From Ramazzottius varieornatus (taxonomy: Eukaryota > Tardigrada > Eutardigrada > Parachela > Ramazzottiidae), in the NCBI GenBank assembly GCA_001949185.1, contig BDGG01000001.1, positions 2,621,324 to 2,685,323 on the forward strand: 64,000 nt of DNA. The letters run 5' to 3'. Shown piece after piece: positions 48,344-60,600 of this stretch. Numbering within the stretch: position 1 is the first letter of the stretch; every line of letters begins with the position of its first letter. The position numbers were made by a program, and so were the translations under genes. The notes beneath the pieces are model-generated. The model worked only from the letters and a program-made list of their open reading frames with translations, searched no databases and was not told where the DNA came from.

Positions 48344-49507
48344 ATGATGTTGTTCCGGCCACTGATCAACCGCAAGCTGTTTCCTTTCCCTAGCTTCCAC
48401 CTGCGGGACTTGCAAGACTTGAAGACGCTCTTCCACACAATGGCAGCACGGTTGACTCAACAGCGGGTTTTGATGTCTAAGTCAAAGGGAGTAGCCCCGG
48501 TCGAATCCTACGACCTGGCAAAGGACAAACGGCTGGTTTGGGTCGACTTGGAGGTAAGGCGTATTCCTTATAGAGTCCACTTCCGGCTGCACTGAATCTG
48601 TTCTGTGTTCGCAGATGTCGGGTTTGGAGTTGGAAACACATAAGATTGTCGAAATGGCATGTATTGTTACGGATGAGGAGTTGAACATTGTGGCCGAAGT
48701 ACGTTAGCACGAAGCGTAAGTGTCAACGGGGAAAAGAGCAACTCTGTTAATACCAGCTTCTTTTATAGAGTCCCAATGTCGTAATAAACTATCCCCAGCT
48801 ACAGTTCTCCGACTGGTGCCAGACAAACTTCGCGAAGGTAAACTGCGTTCTTGCATTCTTACCACGGAGCCGAATGCTGAATTTACGTTTCTGCATAGTC
48901 AGGTTTGCTTCGGGAAATCACGGAGAGCAAGATTTCCCTTTCGGAAGCGGAGAACATTATGGTCAGTTTCCTAAAACGACATGTGAATCCAAAGATGTGT
49001 CCGCTGGCCGGAAACTCTGTCTACATGGATCGAATATTCCTTCGCAAATACATGCCAAAGTTTGATGTACGTAGGTTCGGGCTGGTAACTGCGTTGTCGT
49101 AACAATCTGACTTGCTTTGGATTGTTTCAGGAGTTTCTTCACCATCGCATTGGTATGCGAAAGTTCCAAATAGCGCATTTTTGTGCTCCAGTCCTTCCGC
49201 ATTAGAATATGAGATCTTACTCTTCGGGTCGTTTCTAGTTGATGTTTCAACGGTGAAGGAGCTAACACGGCGCTGGTACCCGGACATTTTTCAGCAGCAG
49301 CCCGCTAAGGCCTTCACGCACCGGTGGGTTGATACAGTATACTCAAAAACCTACTCGTATGTCGTTCTCTTCCACTGCCCGTTCCGCACAATACTTACGT
49401 GCTCGAACGTGCCTGATTACAGGGCTCTTCAGGATATCAAAGAGTCCATTGCGGAGCTGTTATTCTACCGGAAGAACGTTTTCCTCCAAACGGCACCGGC
49501 GAAGTGA
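48344..49507 (+). CDS. REXO2: Oligoribonuclease, 3'-5' exoribonuclease REXO2
   Basis: DEDDh exonuclease that degrades short RNA oligomers, mainly dinucleotides, in mitochondria and cytosol. Seven exons: 48344-48553, 48615-48698, 48769-48837, 48899-49066, 49131-49152, 49239-49323, 49423-49507 (240 aa; human 237). Family marks are LVWVDLEMSGLE with the first acidic pair, IVEMACIVTDEELNIVAE, MCPLAGNSVYMDRIFLRKYMP, VSTVKELTRRWYP, and ALQDIKESIAELLFYRKNVF with the late catalytic Asp. The long N-terminal extension, basic and hydroxylated (MMLFRPLINRKLFPFP), could act as a mitochondrial signal; a later Met at about 48440 could give a cytosolic form. Exon 5 is only 22 nt. Confidence 0.95.
49131..49152 (+). 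other. REXO2: 22-nt REXO2 microexon
   Basis: Acceptor attgtttcag at 49121-49130 and donor GTATGC at 49153. It encodes EFLHHRI and keeps phase between exons 4 and 6. The human protein has HLHYRI at the equivalent place. Confidence 0.85.
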
Positions 49508-49853
49508 CTTTGGCCTGGAATAGTTTTGTGATTTGGTTGTACTGTGGCTCTTCTCAAACTGCAAGATTCCCCAGCCAGAGTGAGGTGTGGGAAGGTGTCT
49601 CTTGAGCTGTTTTCATGTCCAAAATTCTGCTGATGGTTGGTATTCTCTGTGAAGGAGCTACAGGATGTTTGACTTCCGAACGAAAGTACTAACATCTTTT
49701 TTATAACCCATAATGCTTGCATAATGCTGCTTTTGTTAAGGCCATTGTCCGAGCGAATAGCACCAGGGAAAAAAACCAGAATATTTACACAGAAGAATTC
49801 AGGATGCTGGTAAAGATCGCGGTCAACTACAAATCACAGGAATTATTCATTTT
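49508..49853. other. Convergent 3' ends of REXO2 and CCDC174
   Basis: About 350 bp between the two stop codons. No further coding sequence recognised. Confidence 0.45.
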
Positions 49854-52255
49854 TTATTTTTTATTAAATAGTTCCCAGGCCGCTTTTCTAATTTCCTCCT
49901 CCGTAGCTTTGTTGAAGCTCATTCTGACCGGAGGGGATTCCCCATAAGAAGAGGGAGGTGGAGCGTTATTCCAAGGTCTGTCAGGGTCAGCAACCCGATC
50001 GGAAGTAGAATCAGGAAGTTCTTCGGTTCTCTCTCTCCATGGCCGTATGTGGTCCCACGGTTGATAGTCATGCATAGGCGGAATTGGGTCCTCTCTAGGT
50101 GCACGTTCGCCCGAGTAGTCAAACGGCATCTGGTTGAAGGCGGTTCCAGGCTTCTCGGTTCTTTGTCCGCGTTTCCACTGAGGAGCTGTAAAGGCTGGCG
50201 CGGAAGAGTAAGCGGAAGGTGGAGCGAAGTCCGGGTTGCGTTCGGCCCTCGACTTCTCCAGGAAGTTCTCGATACCTGTCTTCGACTTTGGCAGCAAGTT
50301 CTGAAGGTCTTGTTCCACTAAAACACGTCCGCTATTGATAACTTAATCGACAAGCGATATACCGAGAAGACCATCAGTTACGTCAGATAGTCGTAAGTTC
50401 GAGTTTGAGATGACATTTTATCGTCTCGTACCTTTTCCTCGGTCCCATTCGCGACTACCAGGTTTGGGAATGTAAATCGGCTCGTCCACTTTAGATTCCT
50501 CCTTTGACTGAAGTGACCTTTCGAACTCGTCGAACTCATCTGCAAAAAACATATCTTTCCTTGAACTACTACACTTTTATTTATAAGGGGTATAAAACAC
50601 TATCTGTGGCCGTGAAACTTACCGGTCTTGTCCGAGGTTTCCGAGGTGTCGACTGGCGGAAGTCCTTTTCTTTCTCGAAGCTTAGCCATTCGAGCATCTT
50701 TTTCAGCTTTCCGCTTGGCACTGATTGCATCCTTCTTTGCTCTGTTCCGAATGGTGGCTTCGTGGGCACTCTTCAAGTTCTCCAGCTCCTTCTGACGTTC
50801 TCCCTCGTCGGTTGAGAATGCGTAGTATCCCACACCCAGATTTCTAACTTCTACGCAAAAATAAGAACAACAAAGAAGTTAAGAATGCTGATATGTTAGT
50901 TATTAAGCGAAAGGCGGATTCTACCGTGCGGATAAAGTTACTAACCATTGCTTCGGACTGCCTGGTAATGCACAGGTCGTGCTCCAAGAACGTCAGGTTC
51001 ATCCGCATCTTCTGCGCCTTTCTCGTTCTTTTCCCATTCCAATCGTTCCATTTCCCGACGCATATCGTCAGACATCAACGTTCGCACGCTCATACTACAA
51101 ACAAAGACGCGCCTTATCAATCCTCTGTTCCGTTATTCACCGTCGCACAAACCAAAATAGTAGTGTAGTGAAATCCAAAGGAAAATACTACTGAATATCA
51201 TACGGGGTTTGTCCGAAGTCGAATCCTGCAGGTTGCGCGAAATTCTGGACTGTAGCTGGAGGTGCAACTAGTATACCGGGCACCGCTTCCGTGCTCACTT
51301 CCGGTTGCAAACGGCCACTCATATCCGCAGCGAGCTTCTTATTTTCCTCCAAAATACTTGGCAAATCTTTGCGAAGACATCTGCGGGAGCGCCCAAGGTA
51401 GTCTTCGTACTCAACCCTTTAGAAAAGCACAGAGTTGGACCACGCCGTACACATATCGAACCGATCGCCCGACGTGGAACTTTGCACTCGGTTACTTATA
51501 CAGTACCATTCTTCGGCGGGTACAGATGGCTGCGGATACGGGCCGCTCTCATCTTCGCTGAAGTCATCTTCATCCTTGATATTGTTCGAGGCTAAATTTC
51601 GAGCTGCTTCTCGAGCTAGATTCCTATCTTCTTGAGCTCTTCGACCAAAGTCCACCAGATATTGGTCGTCTTCGTCCCCTTCCGGAGTGTAATGGGCTTG
51701 CTTGAGACGATCGTACAGCTTTTCCTTCTGGGCCAATTTGATTCTGGCAAGAAAATGAAACCATTGTTGGTGTCCACCGTCCAATATAGAGTGAAGTGCG
51801 AGAATATAGTTGACTAACGGATGTTGTGAACTGTACCAACTTGGCTTTCTCCCAGCTCAAACTCTCTTCAGATAAGGCGTCGGTAGATACTTCCGCTTGT
51901 TCCAAGTCGGTCGAGCTCTTCTTCTTCGCTGACGGCTTAGGCTTCTGGAAGGAACATTCATAAACGACAGTATATCCCCGGGAGTATTCGGTATCAAATG
52001 GGGTAAGTACTTACCAAAAAGTTGTTCTTCGCCACTTGATATCCCGAGATGGAGTTGGTACTGCCAGAAGCCGCGTTACTTTTCTTCTTGGAAGCTTCCT
52101 GTTTCCGGAACAGCTCGGCCTTAAGATTGTGGATCTGCAACGGAAGGGCACACAGTTTAGGCTGACAGACCCATTGTGCGGGAACAGTATCAACTCTGAC
52201 AGCGAGATATACTTACGGCAGAAACATTCGTGATGTAGAAAGGTTTGTCCGTCAT
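49854..52255 (-). CDS. CCDC174: Coiled-coil domain protein CCDC174
   Basis: Nuclear protein linked in other animals to the exon-junction complex and spliceosome. Nine exons in transcript order: 52217-52255, 52015-52134, 51837-51944, 51507-51727, 51192-51416, 50946-51094, 50623-50850, 50432-50539, 49854-50317 (553 aa). Recognised by MTDKPFYITNVSAI followed by LKAELFRKQEASKKK, YLVDFGRRAQED, EEWVEYEDYLGRSRRCLRKD, RREMERLEWEKNEK, the conserved LGVGYYAFS, a Lys/Arg-rich helix, and REWDRGK...NPDFAPPSAY. The C-terminus is low complexity and charged, ending AWELFNKK. Long charged helices predict coiled coils at about residues 60-130 and 300-350. All exon phases agree. The fourth exon has two possible acceptors 16 nt apart; only the one used here fits the donor phase. 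Confidence 0.93.
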
Positions 52256-53726
52256 CCTGACAAGAACGACGTCTGGCAGCTGACGTGTACTTCCTCCGGT
52301 ACGTACCCTGTCGTTTCCGACGTGTAAATTTGATGCAGATTCGAATCTGTTGAACGGATCCCGTTTGCCCCCTCTGCTCGGGTCGATGTTTCGACACCTG
52401 AAAGAAGACTCGATCCAGGTAGTGTAATCTGGTAAATTAATGGAGCAGTCCGCCACCTCGTAAGAGAGTAACTGCTGCTGCAGCGTTGAACGGGATGATG
52501 AATCAATCAATCACAGCGGGAAACGAGTCACTCCTACGGGTCCTACAACCCATAGTAGTAGACACTCCAGAGGTTGATACGGCGCTCGAGCAGAGCAGGA
52601 AATCGGATTAGCGTGGGAATAAGCCAATTGAAAGGGAGCACGTGGGCGGAGCCGAAGCGACTGAACCCACTAATGTGCTCGGTGCTTAATTCCCGAGTAA
52701 GGCATATGGGCCGTTACTCGAGTGCGTAAGAAATCCAACTAAGCTTTTCTATGGGTATTTCTTCCAAAAAGTTTTTCAAAACCTCAGATTTGCTTTCAAG
52801 ACGTCCCGCCGAGGTGCCAACTGCCCCACTAACTGCATCTTTCAGGGTTTGACGTCGGTTATTGATTATTCGTCAAACTGTAGCAATGACTGCACGCTCA
52901 ACGGTGACTTTGTCAACCCAGAAACCAACAAAAATCTCAGTTTAACTGCGGGTGTAACTGTGGCTTTCGAAAATTCGATGATACTGCAATCTCAACTGTG
53001 GCTTTTGCCACTTTCTGGATTTTACTTTGCCTTTAACTGCTGCTTTTCGTATCAAGATTCACTTGAGATTTAAGCAGTCGGAACTGGACATCACTTTTTC
53101 CGTTGCTGTATCAGAACTGGAAACTTCGTGTGATTTGACATCGCGTCTTACCGAAAAGTCATTAATTACGAAAATTGATGAACGTTTTGCAAAACCTTCC
53201 GGAGAAGTTACGCTAATCGGCTGGATCGCGTAGCGGGTCAGCCGATAAGAGTAAGGAATGGGGGGGGGGGCAAAGTCTTACACACTGCTCGGATTTCTTG
53301 CGCTGCTCGAGTTCCGTATCAACCTCTCTACTATGAATCAATGTTCAATCTGTCTTGAAAAACTGCTCCGAGCCTCCGAAAGTTCGTTCGACGGTTCGAG
53401 CACCAGCCACCAGGCATGGGCAGTTGATGCACTGAACCTTTGTGCAAGGTCTTCCATTTCTTATTTTCTTGGTCCCATCTTGACGGCCTTTCTCCTTTCG
53501 GTCATAATTTGAACAGCCTCTCATTCTCTCGAGCAAATTTCATTACTACCACCGCATGATATGAATGCTACATCGCTCCATGAAAGCATCTAACCAATCG
53601 ATCCACAGAGTGGTTAGTTCAAAAGCCCGAGCAGAAGCTGAAGACGTGAAAGAAAGCTATGTACAGTACAGTACTACGGATACGGGAAATGATACGACGT
53701 TGAAGCTGATATGGAGAAAGCGCCTA
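52256..53726. other. Intergenic region between CCDC174 and CPSF2
   Basis: The CCDC174 promoter and the CPSF2 3' UTR, otherwise no gene found. Plus-strand open frames at 52849-53233 and 53258-53512 show no family or splice context. A run of ten G at about 53260-53269 is present. Confidence 0.4.
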
Positions 53727-56700
53727 TCAGAAAACACAAAATTCTTTATACAAGAGCTTCCGTATCCTGTAGTAATCCACTGAGAAAGGTCCTTGAACTG
53801 TCAGCTTCCCAGACGATGCCTATATAGTGATAAAACAAAAATTCATGCCGTTGAGAGGGAAGCGTGGCAGTATTCACAGCGAAGGAACCTTTGAGCGTAC
53901 CTTGCTAATGACGACACATCCATTGCAGACAAGAGATCCCGACAGGAAGTCGCTGTAGATTCCATGTTGCCGCAAGAACTTCTGAATGTCTGAAAGTTTG
54001 TAGTTGTTTGTGACCAGTGTTGCAGGCGGAAGAACCTGTAAGCAACATGGCTGTTGGTATCCCGACTGGTCGTTATGCCTATTAAGCGGTAAGAAAAGAA
54101 AAGGGACAGCTTACAAATTTCTTAGGTGGTGCAGGTTCCAACGTTGGAACGTTGGGATCGTGAGACACAGGCACTGTAAATGCACAGCAAAATTAAGCAT
54201 GGAACCACAGAGAAATTGGATATTGTGGTAAATCCTTGGAATGTCTACTTGGAATGTCAAACTCGGATTCTTCTCGCTCGGTCACCGGTTCTCGGTACCA
54301 CACTTTGCAGTGAACCAGTGCCATCTGCCCTCCGTCCTTCATCGGCTTCCACTGAACATCCCGCAGGAAGGCATCGCTCAACTTTGCCTGGAAGAAGTAC
54401 CCATTAGCCCGATACGGATGGACAAACTTGTTAGAGACTCTACCCGATAGATGTGCGTCTCCGAGGAGCAGTCGACGATCTGGTGGATATCCGGGTAGAA
54501 GATGTGCTCGCTTTTCATGTTCAGCTGGGTCGTTGCGAATGTCCCTACGATGTCCGCGGTCTGCGATGTTCCATGGACCAATATCTAGGAAGCAGAGACA
54601 CCGTACAAATACGATAGTTATCCATGCAATAACCAGGCTGGTACAGTACTAGACTCACGAGTCGCTTTGGGTTGATCTGTGCTAATATCTTCTGCAAGGA
54701 TTCAGCATCGACCCGTCCTTCGTAGTCCACGAACTTGATCCGCGCCTTGATGTCCACTGTCAGCGGAGTCGAAATACATTTCGTCGGTGCTTCTTCAGCC
54801 ACTTCTTGTTCATCCACGTCCATCTTCTCGTCACCTGCACTCTTCCCAGCGCCACCACCGGCTGTCTTTGCAGCGACTGGGTCGAATTCGAAAAGTCCCT
54901 TGTTGATCTCCTTGAGACGGTTCTTCATCATATCCACACTAGATGAGATTACAACGCAAGCATAAATCCTGGATAAGTTCAGTATCAAAGACTTAGCAAA
55001 CAACGTCGGCCGGATCGCTCTTCCATGTGGCGTACGCGTTCAGCCAATAACACTGGAAACGTGCGCCACTTGGATTCCTTTCTAGTTTCTGCCATTGATG
55101 GTAGAAAAGGTTTTAAAAGTTTCACACTGGTACTCACTCAACAGACATCCCGAACTCGTCTTTCGTTCGCTGGTCTCTCTCAAAGCGATACATGGCATTC
55201 GGCTTGGTCCCACGCTTCAGCAAATGAAACGGAAGTCGACCATACGGCCGTATGAACAAGTCCGACTCTTTCGAGACCAAAGCCACGTCCTTCTCGACAA
55301 GACCTATAGCTGTATCGGCGTCCAGATCCCCCGCCTTCAGTTCTTCCTCTTCCTTGATCTCCTGTTCACGCACCACCTTCGCGTCTCTCTCCTTCCTTTT
55401 CTGTTCCAAATACTCCGCCAGCTCTAACCCTTCTAACAAGACCCTCTTCTTCACGTCGATCGTCAACCGGGATGTCTGTGGCTTGTCAATGAGGTATCTA
55501 GCTAAAGTGCCGACTGATGTTCGCTGTGTGAGAATGATAGTGTTCTTGGCGTTTCGACACACATCAGTGAAAATGTTCCGCGAGAAGCCGCATTCGAGAT
55601 CGGGCTGAGAAGCTACGACTACTTTTGGACTGCGAACTTTCCTCAGCTCGTTTTGCGTGTGGCATAGCTGGACGTGGTGGAAAGCGAAAGGGTTTTGGCG
55701 TTGGTCTTCAAAGTTCTTCATGAGCTTGTCACTCATCCATTCGATCTGTGACTTGGCAAACTCGATCGCGTTGTACGCGACGTTGTTCAGGATGCACACG
55801 CCAAAGTTGCTTAGGCCCGATTCTTTGTTCTGCCACAGCTGATCCTATAATCAAACACATAATGCACTATGAAACGATCTTCAAAGTGATGTCGACAACA
55901 CTCACTAAGACTCACCAACATGTAGGCTAGTTCGAGAACCCGACCAGCCGTGTCGATCGCGATGAGGACGTCGCCTTCTGCTCGTAGCGTCTGAAGAATA
56001 GTGGTCATCAGTTCTTCATCCCGAAGAACTCTCTTCGGGGGGTTGTAGGCAGCGTTCAGCATATCACAGATGAGCAGGTGTGGTCGATTTATCGACTCTA
56101 GCGATAAAGCATTCAGATGCCTGCAAAGTTAAACGCGTCAAAACATATTATCCGTGTTAGGTTGACTGCGAATTTTTCATAGTTTTTCCCACAAGAACGA
56201 AGCCACTGCTTCTTTTCACAAAATACCGTTCTTTCTTATGTGCGAAATCTACCGCATAGACGATTTCTTCCTCGTCCTTCACAATCTTCCACAGACATCC
56301 TCCTAGCATATGTCCAGCGCATAAGCTAGTCAGCTTTATACCTTCTCCCTTCCCTGAAATCCATAAATTATTTTCTTCTGGCATCAATATAGTATGCAGC
56401 GCCAAAGAAGCATGAAGCAATTCTAGAGCAACTTACCTTTGAGAATCACAGTTTGGTTATACTTGACCTGGGTGATTTTGTCGAAGGCCGTGTCGATGTG
56501 GTCCAGAGTGAACATTTGGAAGTCTTCGTAATCGTGCCTGGACTAGAACGAGGAAGAACGGCACTGTGATATGCGAAAAAACACACACTTGGTATGTCTC
56601 AAGAAAGACTTGCCTGGTAGAGATCATACATGAACATTTGTCCCATCTTGTATACCGGACTCGTGGAATAGATGGGGCAGTCTAATCCCAATCTTCCCAC

Positions 56701-56999
56701 GAGGTAAGGGAGCGCTCCGACATGGTAGATGTCCGAGCTGGTCAGGAGTACGCAGTCGATACGTGGTAATATTCTGGAATAGTCCAAATGGATGACGCGC
56801 GGTCAGACGGATAATCTATGTAGCGGAATACAAATATATCGTACACGTACTTGGATAGCTCCTCGATATACTGCTCGTTGAACTGTTCATCCCATCCGCA
56901 GTCCAGCAGGATACCGAATCCGTCTATCTCGAGGAGGTAACAGAACGGTGTGAATTCATGGACTCCGTTGAAGGGTTGAAGATGGATAATGGAGGGCAT
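53727..56999 (-). CDS. CPSF2: Cleavage and polyadenylation specificity factor subunit 2 (CPSF100)
   Basis: Metallo-beta-lactamase/beta-CASP protein that pairs with the endonuclease CPSF73 in 3'-end processing of mRNA. Twelve exons in transcript order: 56851-56999, 56614-56773, 56437-56542, 56227-56353, 55916-56120, 55138-55844, 54659-54938, 54444-54584, 54249-54387, 54115-54173, 53901-54035, 53727-53819 (766 aa; human 782). It begins [15 protein letters not shown] and shows [90 protein letters not shown] and a closing [14 protein letters not shown]. The metal-binding HxHxDH of CPSF73 is replaced by [12 protein letters not shown], as expected for the inactive CPSF100. The second intron uses a GC donor (GCAAGT). 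A stray copy of the 54249-54387 exon lies at 63.7 kb. Confidence 0.95.
54990..55080. repeat. Foldback repeat in a CPSF2 intron
   Basis: CGGCCGGATCGCTCTTCCATG, TGTGGCGTACGCG, loop AGCCAATAACACTG, then CGTGCGCCACTTGG. Lies in intron 54939-55137. Confidence 0.8.
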
Positions 57000-57604
57000 A
57001 TTGAACGTCCACTGGCCTCATCAACGGGGCACTCCGTTCAGTAGTCCTGTCTCCTCCCGCGAGCTACGAACAACGTTTCTGCCCTGTTATACATAGCCAG
57101 AAGACAATAGTATAATACTATTCATCTTTCTCGATGGCGCCGGACTTTGAAGAATGATTGAAATGGGAAAAGAAGGCTGAATTGAATGAATTCTCTATCG
57201 GAAATCTACCTGGTTGATCAATAATCAACCAAAGCTGCCGCAGAAAGCCTTCGGGCTGATCAGGATGGATCTTTGAAAGGGTAAATGGCCTGCCATGCCT
57301 GTGCGAATGTGCGTGCTATGGCGAGCACCAACATACAGGTACTTTCTGGTGACGCCAGCCGGAACGAGCTCCAATGTGACCACTGGCCACTGTGCTGTAT
57401 CCAGTGTAAGATGTCCGGGCCTTTTTTGCTAGTTCTCGAGCAAGATAAAAGCAAGATAAAAGGCCGGTAACTATAGCACCTTTTGGTCCTGGAAGAACAG
57501 TCGGATCCTTGTTTTGCTCTTTGGGAAGTTCATAATCCCCTTTGTTTCAGATTTTGCGGCTACCCGTAGTCTGATGTACGGTGATCCAGTAATGTGCTGT
57601 TCAG
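57000..57604. other. Region between CPSF2 and the large coiled-coil gene (divergent promoters)
   Basis: The two genes start back to back. About 600 bp should hold both promoters and 5' UTRs. No coding sequence or repeat recognised. Confidence 0.4.
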
Positions 57605-60600
57605 TTGGTGACTTTTGTCAGAAGCTGCTGGTTACGGAACGTGTTCGCCATGTTTGCAGGGGGCATGATGCTTCCCGTCATATCTCTTACTGGTTCAAAA
57701 TCGAAAACGGATGTTACTGGTTCGGGGTCTAAGACGAATGTTGCTCCCGACAAGATTACCAGTTCGAAATCCAAAACAGACATTGTGCCGGATAACATTA
57801 TCAACGCGCAATCAAGTACGGATGCTGTTCCCGAGAAGGTTGTTAGTGAGGATTCGAGACCAGATATTGTAATTTTTGTTCCGGACAAGCACGAGCCTCG
57901 GAAAGCTCTCAGTGTTGAAGATGACGAACTAAAGCTGTCCACTTCCAGTACCGAGAACCTTCGTCCGCTAAATGATGACACAACGGGACATTCTGTGCAT
58001 CCGATAAAGAGAAAGAAAAAGAAGAAGGATAAGCCGAGAGTCAATACGTCGGAAGATTCAAGTCAAACTTACCGGGATCTCCGTGACGGGGGCGACGACA
58101 TGGTCAAACCGGAAGAATTACAAATTAATAACAAGCATATGATTCGCAAAACCATCTACGTGCCCATTATGGACGAACTGAATATGCCTATTTGGGACGC
58201 CAGGGACGATGCCGCGGCAGAGCAGGTAATGTCAGCGTTGTTATCACCGGCGTCAATCAACAAGCAGAATTCTCCTCCCGTGGTATCACACAGATGCCAA
58301 GTATCGCTGTACAAATGAATTCATTGAATTGTCGTGATCTTTAGCACAACTTTTGGAACGATTTGAAATTCAAGCTTAAAATTCGAGGCTTATTTAAGGC
58401 TTAAGACTGCGCGAAGAGAAATCTTTTCTGCCCTTCTTTGTCATACGAGATTAACTCGGTTATACCTACTCAAAAAATTGTCCCGAACAATACTCTTGCT
58501 GACACCACCCCCCAAATTCGCCATAGGGAACGAGATCCAGAGATTACGTGACCGGAAACACATTCCCATGGCGAAGATCCGTACTAACCCATGAACAAAA
58601 ACGGTCCTAATACACCCACTGACTCGATCTAGGCTGTCAATTAAGCGTGAAGTTACCCCAGCCTGCTGCGGTAACACCCGTCCCCTCGAGCGTCGAGCCA
58701 GGAAACGGTTAGATATTCTACAAAAACTTTATCAGCCTGGTTTCCCAAGCTACCCTTCGCGAGCTTCCTGGCTTAAGCTTAATTGGTCTGTGATTTATTT
58801 CTGGCAATCTCTTCTGCTCTTGCCATTTATTGGGTTATGATCTGAGAATTTCTGCTACAGGACGAAGAGGACGAAGATGAAATTAAGCCGCAAGTGACGG
58901 ATGGAGGATTTGGAGGGGACACTTCTTTACGGGGCTATCGCAACTACGAGTTTGACCAGCCAAATAGCCCATGGGACGCTAACGACTATAACGACTACCG
59001 GGATTCTTCACCCGTAAACTTGAGGAGAACCACGGAAGAGGCTGACATGGGTCCGGATCCGACCGATGAAGAATACTGGAGCAGAAGGTCGAAGACCCCC
59101 CGCCCACATGATCGCGTAAAGGACTCCGAGCAGCGAGACTCCGAGCGTCGGCGCAACAACAGCAGTCTACGGCGGGAGGATGAACGGAGAAAATACAGCC
59201 AGTGTCCTTCGGGAAGCCCGTTTGATGAATACAATTCTGGGCGGTATCGGAGGCCTTCGATAACAAGGGAGATGATCGAAGAAGCGCGACGCCTATTGGC
59301 TTCTCCCCGCGATCGTTCAATGGGCCAGACGTGCAACCTTTCATTTTCAGAGGACCGAAGAAAGGACAATCGCGAAGATGAGCAGCCGGACGATCCGCAA
59401 GATAATGGCAAAGTAAAAATAGATGAACGTTTACTACGTAGTGGCACATCCAGAGCACGAAGAGGTCAGCGGGACTCCCTCAACAGAGACGCAACCTTTG
59501 GAGAAGCCGAAGCTATTCGCGGATCCGGCCCGGAAGTAAATACAGTATGAAGTCGGAATCAAGTCTTCCGTGTGTCTCCCAAGCAAATTTCGTAAGGACG
59601 TTTGAGCAAAGTACTTATTGCAACCTTGGTTTTCGCAGAGCACGGTTGACGGTAGCCGAGAAAGAAGAAGGGAAGAATACCGCGAAGGAAGCCGTGAAAG
59701 AAGTCGCGAAAGACGACACAAGGAAAACCGTTCGCCTCGAGGAACCGGCGAAGAAACCCGCGAAGAACGTCCTTCGGACGAGGTTCGACCGAAAGCGCTC
59801 TCTCGCCATATCCCTCATAAGCCCGGGCACCGACCGAAAAAGAAGGAACAGGATTTTCGAGATCAAGACCCTAACGACGATAAGAATGGTCCTTCGCGTG
59901 CCGACGAACAGCGATATTCAGACGACATCACCACAAAGACCGCCGACGGCCACCATAAAGTTTTTGTCGGACGAAACAAGAAGGTCCATCACACACATCG
60001 CGAATACGAGCAAAAGATTAATTTTGGCGAAAAGCCTCCGGATCTCGAGCACTTCCGCACAAGTAAGGAGCCGGCAATCCGTCGTAAGAAGAACAAACAC
60101 GCGCGGAGGGACCATCGCGACACCCAGACTTCCGGCATCACGCTGAAGTTTGAATCCAACCACGACATGATCAAATACGAAAACAAGTACGAAAGCCGGC
60201 CCAAATACAAAGAAGGGAAAGAACCGCAACTAGGTGACTTGGACTATGTCGACTCTGCTGACAGAATAAAGGCGGGCGAGGGGATGGATCGGCATGGCCG
60301 TCAGCTTCTTACGCCTTCTGCTGGAAGTCAAGAAAGCGTTCAAACGATACCATCCTATGATCAGCTAGACCTTGCAGGGGAATCTCCTACAAAGCCCGAT
60401 CCTCGCCTCATCTTATCTCCTCCTCGCCCAGAGTCCACTCCCAAAAGCATTGATAAACTATTCAGCCACAGAGATTCTTCAGGCAATTACATTCAGAAGC
60501 CCAAAGAAAAACGGGCTGATGAGGAACCCCGCAAAATGCCTGATCGAAGCTCAGCCAAAGAGAAAGGAAAAAATGAGTTAAAGCCGCCGACAGAGGAGCC

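Noticed and set aside
52849-53512. Series of short plus-strand open frames with Ser/Leu-rich composition
   Set aside because: No signal peptide, motif or splice chain joins them, and the region includes a poly-G run typical of non-coding DNA.
59918-60229. Open frames antisense to the large coiled-coil gene
   Set aside because: They are shadows of the strongly biased Arg/Glu/Lys codon use on the coding strand.
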